In this document: positions 1 through 7,743 of the stretch, piece after piece
Layout: every line of letters begins with the position of its first letter
Numbering within the stretch: the stretch's first letter is position 1
From: Myroides odoratimimus
GTDB taxonomy: Bacteria; Bacteroidota; Bacteroidia; Flavobacteriales; Flavobacteriaceae
Length of the DNA stretch: 44,913 nt
NCBI RefSeq assembly: GCF_001485415.1
Contig: NZ_BCMQ01000027.1
Coordinates: forward strand, 1 to 44,913
Reading direction: 5' to 3'
The notes under the pieces: model-generated
Told to the model about the DNA's origin: nothing
What the model saw: the letters and a program-made list of their open reading frames with translations, nothing else
Database searches by the model: none
Program-made: the position numbers and the translations under genes

Positions 1-110
1 TTTATTTCTTGATCTTTCTTTCTATTAAAAGGACTATACCTTCTTATCTCAGTAATAATCTCTTGTTTAAAAATCTCAAGGTCTTCTTTTGTTATAAATT
101 CTACTTTCAT
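1..110 (-). CDS. Truncated small protein of an integrated element, possibly excisionase/helix-turn-helix type
   Basis: A minus-strand reading frame opens with ATG at 108-110 and runs off the left edge without a stop. The visible ~36 residues start MKVEFITKEDLEIFKQEI and continue with a charged stretch (RRYSPFNRKKDQEI). This charged N-terminal style resembles the small helix-turn-helix (excisionase-like) proteins beside tyrosine recombinases in Bacteroidota mobile elements, but the DNA-binding domain would lie outside the window, so the function is inferred. It lies downstream of the integrase in the same orientation, with a 112-bp gap holding an inverted repeat. Confidence 0.5.
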   Translation of the reverse strand, partial: MKVEFITKEDLEIFKQEIITEIRRYSPFNRKKDQEI

Positions 111-120
111 AATTAATAGT

Positions 121-178
121 ATTTAGGGTTAGTTTTGATTTGTTTTAAGCTGCTATAAGCTTAGTTCTAACCCTAAAT
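121..178. repeat. Nested inverted repeat between integrase and small gene
   Basis: The arms ATTTAGGGTTAG (121-132) and CTAACCCTAAAT (167-178) are perfect 12-bp inverted copies. Inside them a second pair, AAGCT and AGCTT, flanks a short spacer. Neither side has a clear T-run, so it does not look like an ordinary terminator. It could be a protein-binding site or cruciform within the integrated element; the role is unknown. Confidence 0.55.
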
Positions 179-222
179 AACAATTTGTATGTCTTGGTTT
201 AGTTCTGTTGTCTTTGGGAGGT

Positions 223-1485
223 TTAATTTGACTCTTCAAAGTTGTATTTGTGATTTTCCTGAATAAGTCTTCTTTCTCTTAGGTTGTCCATATCTTCACC
301 CAGTTTATGTTCTAATACCTTCGCATATATCTGGGTTGTTCGAATAGCGGTATGTCCAAGCATCTTACTCACTGACTCAATTGGCACACCATTGTTTAGT
401 GTAACGGTTGTGGCAAAGGTATGTCTGGCTAAGTGAAAAGATAGATTCTTATCTATTTCACATATGGTAGCAATTTCTTTTAAGTAACCATTCATTCGTT
501 GGTTACTAATAACTGGAAACAGTTTACCTTTGGCAAAAGCAATAGGATGGTCTTTGTATTTTTCAATTAGTTCTAAAGCTTCAGGTAATAGCGGAACCCT
601 TACAGGTATTTTAGTTTTCTCTCTGCTTGATATAATCCAATCTTTTCCATCGCTTCCTTTAGCTATATTTTGAGGTGCTAAGTGAAAGATGTCTATATAG
701 GCTAAACCAGTATAACAACTAAACAAAAACATATCAAGAACGGATTGTAATCGTTCAATAGCGAAATTCTTGTTGACAAGGATTTCAAGTTCTGATTTAG
801 TTAGGTGTCCTCTTTCTGTCTTCTCAAATTGAAGTTTATATTTGGTAAAGGGATCTTTCTCCATCCATTCCATTGTAATAGCTAAGTTGATTAACTTTTT
901 AAATCTTTCAATGTGTTTCATAATACCATTGTTATTTAATGGTTGATGCTTGTGAATCGGTTTACAGTTTCTCAAGAAGTTTTCAAAGTCGAAGATAAAT
1001 TTGTAGTTAATCTCACTTAAATAGATGTCAGTTCGATTGTGTACTTTACGCAAATAGCTTTTAAGGTACTTTTCCGTAGAGAAGTAGTTCTTTAGCGTAC
1101 CATAAGCTAATTTACTTGTAGCAATCTCTCTGTGATAGTCTATAAGCTTTAAAAGTGATGATTCTGTATCATCATGTCCGAGAAAGATGTTTTTAACTGC
1201 TCCTATAGAGACAACTCTTTTTTGTTGAACTAATTGATGATAGGCATCTGTAATGAGGGAACGTACTCGCTCAATATGTGCGTTGATTCGAACCGTGTCC
1301 TCACTTTTTCCTTTTGCTTTTCCTTTAATACTATCCCAAGAAGTAGGGGATATTTTTAGTTTTAAAGAAATTTCTGTTCGTTGCCCGTTTACTGTAACCC
1401 TAGCGTATATAAGGGATGGGGCTGTTTTGTTTGAATTAGAAACACGTATAATGAAGTGTATTCCAAATGTGTTTTTTGTTTTCAT
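223..1485 (-). CDS. Tyrosine recombinase/integrase of an integrated element
   Basis: This 420-residue site-specific recombinase would catalyse integration or excision of a mobile element. The N-terminal ~100 residues fit the arm-type DNA-binding domain of Bacteroidota integrases, residues ~110-215 the SAM-like core-binding domain, and ~225-400 the catalytic domain. The HxxR motif is H351/R354 (HLARH), the second histidine is H378 (LGH) and the nucleophile is Y387 (TTQIYAKV). The first catalytic arginine, expected just after TGL, is alanine (A262 in CYTGLAYIDI); loss of this arginine is also known in the CTnDOT integrase IntDOT. The gene starts 299 bp from the 3' end of tRNA-Pro, the usual arrangement for an element inserted at a tRNA. 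The ATG at 1485 gives a normal family length. Confidence 0.93.
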   Translation of the reverse strand: MKTKNTFGIHFIIRVSNSNKTAPSLIYARVTVNGQRTEISLKLKISPTSWDSIKGKAKGKSEDTVRINAHIERVRSLITDAYHQLVQQKRVVSIGAVKNIFLGHDDTESSLLKLIDYHREIATSKLAYGTLKNYFSTEKYLKSYLRKVHNRTDIYLSEINYKFIFDFENFLRNCKPIHKHQPLNNNGIMKHIERFKKLINLAITMEWMEKDPFTKYKLQFEKTERGHLTKSELEILVNKNFAIERLQSVLDMFLFSCYTGLAYIDIFHLAPQNIAKGSDGKDWIISSREKTKIPVRVPLLPEALELIEKYKDHPIAFAKGKLFPVISNQRMNGYLKEIATICEIDKNLSFHLARHTFATTVTLNNGVPIESVSKMLGHTAIRTTQIYAKVLEHKLGEDMDNLRERRLIQENHKYNFEESN

Positions 1486-1537
1486 ATCAATCTATTTTAA
1501 TGTTAACCGAACTGTTTTGATATGGTTTTAAAAAACT

Positions 1538-1681
1538 ACTCACCTGAATAGTATTCAAACAAGACCAAAAAGCACTGAATTAAACTAAAATAAATTGTAT
1601 TTAATTTGTTGAAATACAATTAGTTAAACTCGATTCGGTGAGCTAATTTACCTTTTAAAAATAGCTCACCTAATAGCTCAC
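1538..1681. repeat. Clustered CTCACCT-type repeats, candidate integrase arm/att sites
   Basis: Two direct copies of AATAGCTCAC lie at 1660-1669 and 1672-1681. An inverted relative, GTGAGCTAAT, lies at 1638-1647. A further direct relative, ACTCACCTGAATAG, begins near 1538 and matches GCTCACCTAATAG from 1663 apart from its first base and one inserted base. The cluster sits between the integrase start and the tRNA-Pro 3' end, where recombinase arm-type sites are expected. The function is inferred from position and repetition. Confidence 0.45.
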
Positions 1682-1723
1682 ATTTAGATTGATTTACAAT
1701 GGATTATTATGATATATTTAAAA

Positions 1724-1760
1724 ATAAAAAAATCCGTAAGTAATTGATACTTACGGATTT
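1724..1760 (-). terminator. Terminator of tRNA-Pro
   Basis: On the minus strand AAATCCGTAAG, a 9-base loop and CTTACGGATTT form a perfect stem followed by a T-rich run, just downstream of tRNA-Pro. Confidence 0.8.
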
Positions 1761-1784
1761 AGGCACATTCTGATGCCGAAAAAG

Positions 1785-1859
1785 TCGGGGTGGCAGGATT
1801 CGAACCTGCGACCTCCTGCTCCCAAAGCAGGCGCGATGACCGGGCTACGCTACACCCCG
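1785..1859 (-). tRNA. tRNA-Pro (anticodon TGG)
   Basis: A full cloverleaf reads on the minus strand. The acceptor arm is CGGGGTG paired with CACCCCG, followed by discriminator A at 1785. The anticodon stem-loop is CCTGC TTTGGGA GCAGG, giving TGG. The T-arm contains GGTTCGAATCC. The 3' CCA is not encoded. The 3' end points at the integrase, which suggests that the tRNA end was the attachment site. Confidence 0.95.
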
Positions 1860-1973
1860 CTAGACTTATTTTGTCATTGCGAGTGCAAAGGTAGTATAAT
1901 TTTTTTTGTATGCAAGAAAAAAAAGGAATAAATAAAAATTATTTGACTATTTGTTTTTTCTCTTGTTTGTTGT

Positions 1974-2003
1974 TTTGAAACGAGGATAAAAAAACTATTT
2001 TTG
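1974..2003 (+). promoter_or_regulatory. Promoter of trxB (TTTG / TATTTTTG)
   Basis: TTTG at 1974-1977 and TATTTTTG at 1996-2003 are 18 bp apart, matching the Bacteroidota -33/-7 consensus (TTTG, TAnnTTTG). The trxB ATG is 27 bp downstream of the -7 box. Confidence 0.7.
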
Positions 2004-2029
2004 TTACGCTAACAATAAAACAAATCATT

Positions 2030-2971
2030 ATGTCTGATATAGAAAGAGTAAAGTGTTTAATTATAGGTTCTGGACCTGCTGGTTATACAGCAGCGATATA
2101 TGCAGCGCGTGCTAATATGGCACCTGTACTTTATCAAGGTCTACAACCGGGAGGACAATTAACAACAACAAATGAAGTAGAGAACTTCCCTGGATATCCA
2201 GAAGGAGTTACAGGACCTGAAATGATGATGCAATTACAGGCACAAGCACAACGCTTCGGTGCTGATATCCGTGATGGATGGGTAACTAAGGCTGAACTAA
2301 AAGGAGATGTAAAGAAAGTATGGGTAAATGAAACAACGGAGATTCATGCTGATACTGTTATTATCTCTACTGGTGCTACAGCGATGTATTTAGGATTACC
2401 ATCAGAGCAACACTATTTATCATTAGGAGGAGGAGTATCTGCATGTGCAGTTTGTGACGGATTCTTTTATAGAAACCAAGAAGTAGTAATCGTAGGAGCT
2501 GGAGATTCAGCTTGTGAGGAAGCTCATTACTTATCTAAATTATGTAAAAAAGTTACTATGCTAGTGCGTAGTGATAAGTTCCGTTCATCTCGTATTATGG
2601 AGGAACGTGTACGTAATACTGAAAACATCGAAATCCTAATGAATACGTCTACAGTAGATATATTAGGTGATGGTAATGTAGTAACAGGTGTTCGTGTGAA
2701 AAATAATATCACAGGTGAAGAGAAAGATATTGAAGCTACAGGTTTCTTCGTGGCTATAGGTCATAAACCTAATACGGATATCTTTAAAGAAGAATTAGAG
2801 ATGGATGAAACAGGATACTTAATCACTCAAGGAAAGACTAGTAAAACGAATGTAGAAGGAGTTTTTGCTTGTGGAGATGTACAGGATAAAGATTATAGAC
2901 AAGCTATTACAGCTGCAGGTTCAGGATGTATTGCAGCATTAGATGCTGAGCGTTATTTAGCTGCTAAGTAA
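2030..2971 (+). CDS. trxB: Thioredoxin-disulfide reductase
   Basis: This cytoplasmic FAD enzyme passes electrons from NADPH to thioredoxin. At 313 residues it has the normal family length. The N-terminal FAD-binding glycine motif is GSGPAGYTAA (13-22), the redox-active CxxC is C139/C142 (CAVCDG), the NADPH-binding motif is GAGDSACEEA near residue 157, and the C-terminal FAD motif GVFACGDVQ is present. It appears monocistronic, with its own promoter at 1974-2003 and a strong terminator at 2993-3021. It could supply reducing power for thioredoxin-fold proteins generally; the TlpA-like protein at 30019 is exported and is not a direct partner on sequence grounds. Confidence 0.97.
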   Translation: MSDIERVKCLIIGSGPAGYTAAIYAARANMAPVLYQGLQPGGQLTTTNEVENFPGYPEGVTGPEMMMQLQAQAQRFGADIRDGWVTKAELKGDVKKVWVNETTEIHADTVIISTGATAMYLGLPSEQHYLSLGGGVSACAVCDGFFYRNQEVVIVGAGDSACEEAHYLSKLCKKVTMLVRSDKFRSSRIMEERVRNTENIEILMNTSTVDILGDGNVVTGVRVKNNITGEEKDIEATGFFVAIGHKPNTDIFKEELEMDETGYLITQGKTSKTNVEGVFACGDVQDKDYRQAITAAGSGCIAALDAERYLAAK

Positions 2972-2992
2972 TTTGTATTGAATACAGTATAT

Positions 2993-3021
2993 AAGGGAAC
3001 CCAATAGTGGTTCCCTTTTTT
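2993..3021 (+). terminator. Terminator of trxB
   Basis: The stem GGGAACC (2995-3001) pairs with GGTTCCC (3009-3015) and is followed by a T-run, 22 bp after the trxB stop. Confidence 0.85.
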
Positions 3022-3064
3022 ATTATTAAAAGTTAATATTATATAGTGCTTAAAGGGATATTAT

Positions 3065-3072
3065 TATATTTG
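3065..3072 (+). promoter_or_regulatory. -7 box of ABC ATPase gene
   Basis: TATATTTG fits TAnnTTTG and lies 19 bp before the ATG at 3092, implying a very short leader. No clear -33 TTG is seen. Confidence 0.5.
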
Positions 3073-3091
3073 TTTTTCAAAAAAAATAGAA

Positions 3092-4054
3092 ATGCTTTTA
3101 CTTAAAAATATATCATTTAGTTACTTAGAAGAAAAAACAGTTATTAATAACCTTAGCTTGGTTGTCGAAAAAGGACAGCATGTTGCTCTGTTGGGAGAAA
3201 GTGGATGTGGCAAGAGTACTTTGTTAAAATTGATTTATGGTTTACAAGATTTAGATCAAGGAGAGATTCACTGGAATAACAAGCAAGTTTTAGGGCCTGC
3301 ATATCATTTGGTTCCTGGAATAGATGAAATGAGGTACCTAGCTCAAGATTTCGATTTAATGCCTTTTACTTCTGTAAAAGAAAATATAGGTAAGTATCTT
3401 TCTAACTTTTATATGGAAGAGAAAGAGCATCGTATAAAAGAGCTTTTGACATTAGTAGATTTAGATGAATATGCAGATGTAAAAGTAAAACACTTAAGTG
3501 GTGGACAACAACAACGTGTTGCTATAGCTCGTGTACTTGCATTAGAGCCAGAGATTCTATTATTAGATGAACCATTTAGTCATATTGATTATTCGAGAAG
3601 AAGTCTGCTTAGACGTAATCTATTTGCTTATTTAAAAGAAAAAGGAATTACGTGTATAGTAGCTACTCATGATAGTATAGATGCATTGAGTTTTGCTGAC
3701 GAGACAATTGTATTAAAAGATGGTGAGTTAGTGGATATGGGAGAAACGAAGGATGTATATGAGTTCCCCTTGAATAAGTATGTAGCATCTTTATTCGGAG
3801 AGGTGAATGAATTATATATCTCGGACTTTACAACTTCTTTTGAAGAAGATGAATTATTGCTAATATATCCTCACCAGTTAATGCTTTCAAAACAAAAAGG
3901 ACAAATAGAGGTAGAGGTACTTGATTCTTATTTTAAAGGAGATGGTTATATGATAAAAACTTTCTTTAATGAGGATAGAGTAGTATTCTTTGATCATCCT
4001 TTTAATATCGAAAAAAGGACTAAGATTAAACTAGCTTTAAAGAAATTTCAATAA
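3092..4054 (+). CDS. ABC transporter ATP-binding protein (PotA/FbpC-like), orphan
   Basis: This 320-residue cytoplasmic ATPase would power an ABC importer. Walker A is GESGCGKS (35-42), the Q-loop is near Q85, the signature LSGGQ is at 135-139, Walker B ends in D159/E160 (ILLLDEP), and the switch histidine is H193 (ATHD). Residues ~235-320 form a C-terminal extension resembling the TOBE-type regulatory domain of spermidine, iron or sulfate importers. No permease or binding-protein gene is adjacent, and the gene sits between two terminators as a single unit, so the substrate cannot be named. The partner is presumably encoded elsewhere. Confidence 0.88.
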   Translation: MLLLKNISFSYLEEKTVINNLSLVVEKGQHVALLGESGCGKSTLLKLIYGLQDLDQGEIHWNNKQVLGPAYHLVPGIDEMRYLAQDFDLMPFTSVKENIGKYLSNFYMEEKEHRIKELLTLVDLDEYADVKVKHLSGGQQQRVAIARVLALEPEILLLDEPFSHIDYSRRSLLRRNLFAYLKEKGITCIVATHDSIDALSFADETIVLKDGELVDMGETKDVYEFPLNKYVASLFGEVNELYISDFTTSFEEDELLLIYPHQLMLSKQKGQIEVEVLDSYFKGDGYMIKTFFNEDRVVFFDHPFNIEKRTKIKLALKKFQ

Positions 4055-4056
4055 TA

Positions 4057-4089
4057 AAAAACGCCACTTTAATTAAGTGGCGTTTTTTG
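4057..4089 (+). terminator. Terminator of ABC ATPase gene
   Basis: ACGCCACTT (4061-4069) pairs with AAGTGGCGT (4075-4083), flanked by A-rich and T-rich runs. Confidence 0.85.
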
Positions 4090-4098
4090 TATAAATCA

Positions 4099-4127
4099 AA
4101 AAAAGCTCAGCAATTGCTGAGCTTTTA
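4099..4127 (-). terminator. Terminator of S9 peptidase gene (bidirectional shape)
   Basis: AAAAGCTCAGCAATTGCTGAGCTTTT is a perfect palindrome in outline with T-runs on both strands. It lies directly after the minus-strand peptidase stop and 10 bp beyond the neighbouring terminator. Confidence 0.8.
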
Positions 4128-4134
4128 AAATATA

Positions 4135-6555
4135 CTATTTTTTGTTTTTTACATTTTTCTCTAAGAATTGATCTTGTTCCCATAATAGGTGGAAGATGTT
4201 TTCTTTAGCAGCATATCCATGACTTTCTTTAGGAAGGATAACCATTCTTACAGGTGCTCCTAGTCCTTTTAAAGCTTGGAAGTAACGCTCTGTTTGTAAT
4301 GTAAATGTTCCAGGGTTATTATCTGCTTCACCGTGTACTAATAACATTGGAGTTTTCATTTTACTAGCATTCATGAATGGAGACATTGTATTGTATACTT
4401 CAGGAACTTCCCAATAGTTTCTTTGTTCTGTTTGGAAACCAAATGGAGTTAATGTTCTGTTGTAAGCTCCACTACGTGCAATACCAGCTGCAAATAAGTC
4501 TGAATGTGTAAGTAAGTTAGCAGTCATAAATGCTCCATAAGAGTGTCCTCCTACAGCTACTCTCTTTCTATCGATATATCCTAATGCATCTACAGCATCA
4601 ATAGCTGCTTTACCATTTGCTACTAATTGTTCTACATAAGTATCATTAGGCTCTTCTTTACCTTCTCCTACGATAGGGAATGCAGCATCATCTAATACCG
4701 CGTATCCTTTCGTCACCCAGTAGATAAATGATCCATAAGAAGGGAATGTAAACTCATTAGGGTTATGTGTTACTTGTGCAGCACTATTTTTGTCTTTGTA
4801 CTCAGCAGGGTAAGCCCAGATTAATAGAGGTAATTTCTCCTTCTTAGCTTTGATATCATATCCTGCAGGTAAATATAAAGTACCAGATAATTCTAAACCA
4901 TCTTCTCTCTTATATTTAATCACCTCTTTGTGTACTCCGTTTAAAGAGCTGAAAGGATTTTTAAATGAAGTGATTGCTTTTAAGTCATTCTTCTTATTGA
5001 TATTTCTGAAGTAGTAGTTAGGATATTCAGTAGCTGACTGAATAGCAACTAATACTAGTCCTTTCTTAACATCTTCTATAGATTGAATAGTCTCTTTTTT
5101 ATCTGTGTAATTAGACTGGTACAATCTTTTTGTTTTTAATGTTTTTAAATCGAACTCATCAATGAAAGGGAATTGTCCTTTAGCAGTATAACCTTGTCCT
5201 ATTAAGAAAAGTTTATTGTTTTCTTTTGCTAGTACATAACGATCAAACTCATTTCTTTTTAATTCGAATGTACCTGGATCACTGTATACGTCTTGTGAGT
5301 TTCTATCTTCTATTTTTACTGGCGCATCATTAAATTTAGAAGGATCGATAATGAACGTTCTAGTATTTCTAGTGTCATACCATTGGTCACCTACTAAAGC
5401 TAAGTTGTCGTCTCCCCAAGTGATACCACCATAACGTTGAGATAGCTTAACGATAGATTTAGGAGCATCAGTAAATGGAGCGTCCCAAGTGAATACTTCG
5501 TCTCTGAAAGGTACATCTTTAGCAGGATCACCACCATCTAGAGCTTCTACATAATAAATAGTAGCAGCTTTATCAGCTCTCCATCCCATACTTCTTTTTC
5601 CTTCACGTGTAGCCATAAAACCTTTAGGCATAATTTCATTTAAAGGAATATCATTTACTTCTTTTACTAAGTTACCCGCTTTGTCATAAACTACAGTTTT
5701 CATAGGAAAACGGTTTAGTGATACTAAGTAAGAGAATGGTTTCTGTAATGTAGTAACCATTAAATATTCTCCATCAGGAGAGAAACTAGAACCAACAAAT
5801 AAATCTCCTTTTTTGAAAAGTGTTTTATTTCCTTTTAGGTCTATTTTATATAATTCAGACGTAACTAAAGTTTCGAAGTTAGCCTCGTCAGTTTTATTCT
5901 TTAATAAATCTTGGTATGTTCTGTTTTGAGAAACAACACCTTCACTTACAGATACGATAGGGCCTGTTGGTAGGTTTTTAGAAGTATCGATTAATGCAGG
6001 TCTATTAGCAGGGATTTGGTTAATCAATAAAGATTGGCTATCCTTAAACCAAGTAATAGGGTTACCGATGTTTGCATTTAAATTTGCCTCAGTAAGTTTA
6101 GTTGCTTGAGCAGTTTTTACGTCTAAGATCCAAAGTTCCACACCGTTTTCAGCAGTGTTAGTGAATGCTAATTTTGATTGATCAGGAGACCAAGTAATAT
6201 TAGTAATTCTAGGATTAGCTGGTAATCCTTTTACTTGTATTTCTTGAGTATCTTTTATTTTTCTAACTTTTAGGTTAGTAATATAAGTTACTGTGCTTGA
6301 AATATTAGTGTTTACATCGATACGTAAACCAGCAAGTCTCATTTCATTTACATTCAAATCCATTAATGTTTTATATGTACTTCTATAGCTTAGAAGCATA
6401 TATTCCATTTTGTTGTCCATAGATATAGCAGGTGCTCTTTCGAAGTCAGCTAATTCTAGAATTTCTTGAGATGGCTTTTGATATGTAACATTTTCTTGTG
6501 CGTACATAGAACTAATCAAAAATAGGGATAATAAGGTTGTTTTGATGATTCTCAT
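4135..6555 (-). CDS. Secreted S9-family serine peptidase (prolyl oligopeptidase type, glutamyl endopeptidase-like)
   Basis: This is an exported peptidase of about 806 residues. I chose the ATG at 6555, which gives a clean signal peptide (MRIIKTTLLSLFLISS then MYAQ), over an upstream in-frame start at 6636 that adds 27 residues before the signal. The N-terminal half has beta-propeller-like WD-type repeats (for example ITWSPDQSKLAFT). The C-terminal alpha/beta hydrolase domain has nucleophile S672 in GGHSYGAF, D745 (HGEAD) and H779 (ESHGY) as the triad. The arrangement resembles the chloroplast-type glutamyl endopeptidase branch of S9, but cleavage specificity is inferred from recall of that family. 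It is convergent with the ABC gene and divergent from fabH. Confidence 0.9.
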   Translation of the reverse strand: MRIIKTTLLSLFLISSMYAQENVTYQKPSQEILELADFERAPAISMDNKMEYMLLSYRSTYKTLMDLNVNEMRLAGLRIDVNTNISSTVTYITNLKVRKIKDTQEIQVKGLPANPRITNITWSPDQSKLAFTNTAENGVELWILDVKTAQATKLTEANLNANIGNPITWFKDSQSLLINQIPANRPALIDTSKNLPTGPIVSVSEGVVSQNRTYQDLLKNKTDEANFETLVTSELYKIDLKGNKTLFKKGDLFVGSSFSPDGEYLMVTTLQKPFSYLVSLNRFPMKTVVYDKAGNLVKEVNDIPLNEIMPKGFMATREGKRSMGWRADKAATIYYVEALDGGDPAKDVPFRDEVFTWDAPFTDAPKSIVKLSQRYGGITWGDDNLALVGDQWYDTRNTRTFIIDPSKFNDAPVKIEDRNSQDVYSDPGTFELKRNEFDRYVLAKENNKLFLIGQGYTAKGQFPFIDEFDLKTLKTKRLYQSNYTDKKETIQSIEDVKKGLVLVAIQSATEYPNYYFRNINKKNDLKAITSFKNPFSSLNGVHKEVIKYKREDGLELSGTLYLPAGYDIKAKKEKLPLLIWAYPAEYKDKNSAAQVTHNPNEFTFPSYGSFIYWVTKGYAVLDDAAFPIVGEGKEEPNDTYVEQLVANGKAAIDAVDALGYIDRKRVAVGGHSYGAFMTANLLTHSDLFAAGIARSGAYNRTLTPFGFQTEQRNYWEVPEVYNTMSPFMNASKMKTPMLLVHGEADNNPGTFTLQTERYFQALKGLGAPVRMVILPKESHGYAAKENIFHLLWEQDQFLEKNVKNKK

Positions 6556-6663
6556 TATGGTTAGTTTTAACGTTAGGTTGGCTAATATAAATGAAATTAT
6601 TGAGTGTTCTGTTAGTGTATAGCCTTTTTGTGGCAAAAATGTTTAAGTTTTTAGTTATTAGTG

Positions 6664-6671
6664 TATTTTTG
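6664..6671 (+). promoter_or_regulatory. -7 box of fabH
   Basis: TATTTTTG matches TAnnTTTG and lies 26 bp before the fabH ATG. No convincing -33 TTG was found. Confidence 0.5.
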
Positions 6672-6697
6672 TAGCTCGTAAACCAATTTTTTTAAAA

Positions 6698-7705
6698 ATG
6701 TTTAGATCAAAAATAAGCGGATTAGGATATTACGTTCCTGAGAATGTAGTGACCAATGACGACCTGGCAAAGATAATGGACACTAACCATGAATGGATTG
6801 TAGAGAGAACAGGTATACATGAAAGAAGACACAAAGCATTAGAAGAAGATACAACTTCTGGAATGGGAGTAAAGGCTGCTCGTATAGCGATGGAAAGAGC
6901 AGGAGTAGAGGCTGAGGATATTGACTTTGTCGTATTTGCTACTTTGAGCCCTGATTATTATTTCCCAGGACCAGGGGTAATGTTACAACGTGAATTAGGA
7001 TTAAATACTGTTGCAGCATTAGATATTCGTGCGCAGTGTTCAGGTTTTATCTATGCTTTGTCTATAGCAGATCAGTATATTAAAACAGGGATGTATAAAA
7101 ATGTACTTGTCGTAGGGTCAGAAGTACACTCTACAGGTTTAGATATGACCACTAGAGGTAGAGGTGTGTCTGTTATTTTTGGTGATGGAGCTGGAGCAGC
7201 AGTATTGACTCGCTCTGAGAATGAAGAACAAGGATTATTATCTACACATATCCACTCACAGGGAGAGCATGCAGAAGAATTAGCTTTATTAGCACCAGGA
7301 ATGGGAGGTAGATGGGTAACAGATATCTTAAAAGATAATGACCCAGACGATGTTAGTTACACTCCGCATATGAATGGACAGTTTGTGTTTAAAAATGCAG
7401 TAGTTCGTTTTAGCGAGGTGATTAATGAAGGATTAGAAGCAAATGGTCTACAGATATCAGATATTAATATGTTAATCCCGCATCAAGCTAATTTAAGAAT
7501 CTCTCAATTTATTCAACAGAAGTTTGGTTTATCAGATGACCAAGTATTTAATAATATCCAAAAATACGGAAACACAACCGCTGCTTCTGTGCCAATAGCT
7601 TTAACAGAAGCTTGGGAAGCGGGTAAGATTAAAGAAGGTGATTTAGTTGTATTAGCAGCTTTTGGAAGTGGATTTACTTGGGGAAGTGTTATTATTAAGT
7701 GGTAA
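6698..7705 (+). CDS. fabH: Beta-ketoacyl-ACP synthase III
   Basis: KAS III starts fatty acid synthesis by condensing an acyl-CoA primer with malonyl-ACP; in Bacteroidota it often uses branched primers. At 335 residues it has the typical length. The catalytic triad is C114 (AQCSGF), H262 (IPHQANLR) and N292 (YGNTTAAS). The GDGAGAAVL loop near 162-170 is also characteristic. Many genomes carry it in a plsX-fabH cluster, but here it is instead followed after 38 bp by a fatty acid hydroxylase-like gene, so the two are probably co-transcribed, linking chain initiation with acyl-chain modification (inference). Confidence 0.95.
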   Translation: MFRSKISGLGYYVPENVVTNDDLAKIMDTNHEWIVERTGIHERRHKALEEDTTSGMGVKAARIAMERAGVEAEDIDFVVFATLSPDYYFPGPGVMLQRELGLNTVAALDIRAQCSGFIYALSIADQYIKTGMYKNVLVVGSEVHSTGLDMTTRGRGVSVIFGDGAGAAVLTRSENEEQGLLSTHIHSQGEHAEELALLAPGMGGRWVTDILKDNDPDDVSYTPHMNGQFVFKNAVVRFSEVINEGLEANGLQISDINMLIPHQANLRISQFIQQKFGLSDDQVFNNIQKYGNTTAASVPIALTEAWEAGKIKEGDLVVLAAFGSGFTWGSVIIKW

Positions 7706-7743
7706 AAAATAATTATATTAGCTTTAATTAAGTTAATGTAGTT

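Noticed and set aside
121..178. Telomere-like TTAGGG sequence
   Set aside because: Only one copy per arm; it is an inverted repeat in a mobile element, not a telomeric array.
1253..1531. A plus-strand reading frame over the integrase start
   Set aside because: It is antisense to a confidently identified gene and its protein resembles no family.
1785..1860. An attachment-site duplication of the tRNA-Pro end
   Set aside because: The second copy would lie left of the window, so it cannot be shown here.
4135..6636. The longer start of the S9 peptidase at 6636
   Set aside because: It places 27 residues ahead of an otherwise clean signal peptide; the ATG at 6555 is more consistent with export.
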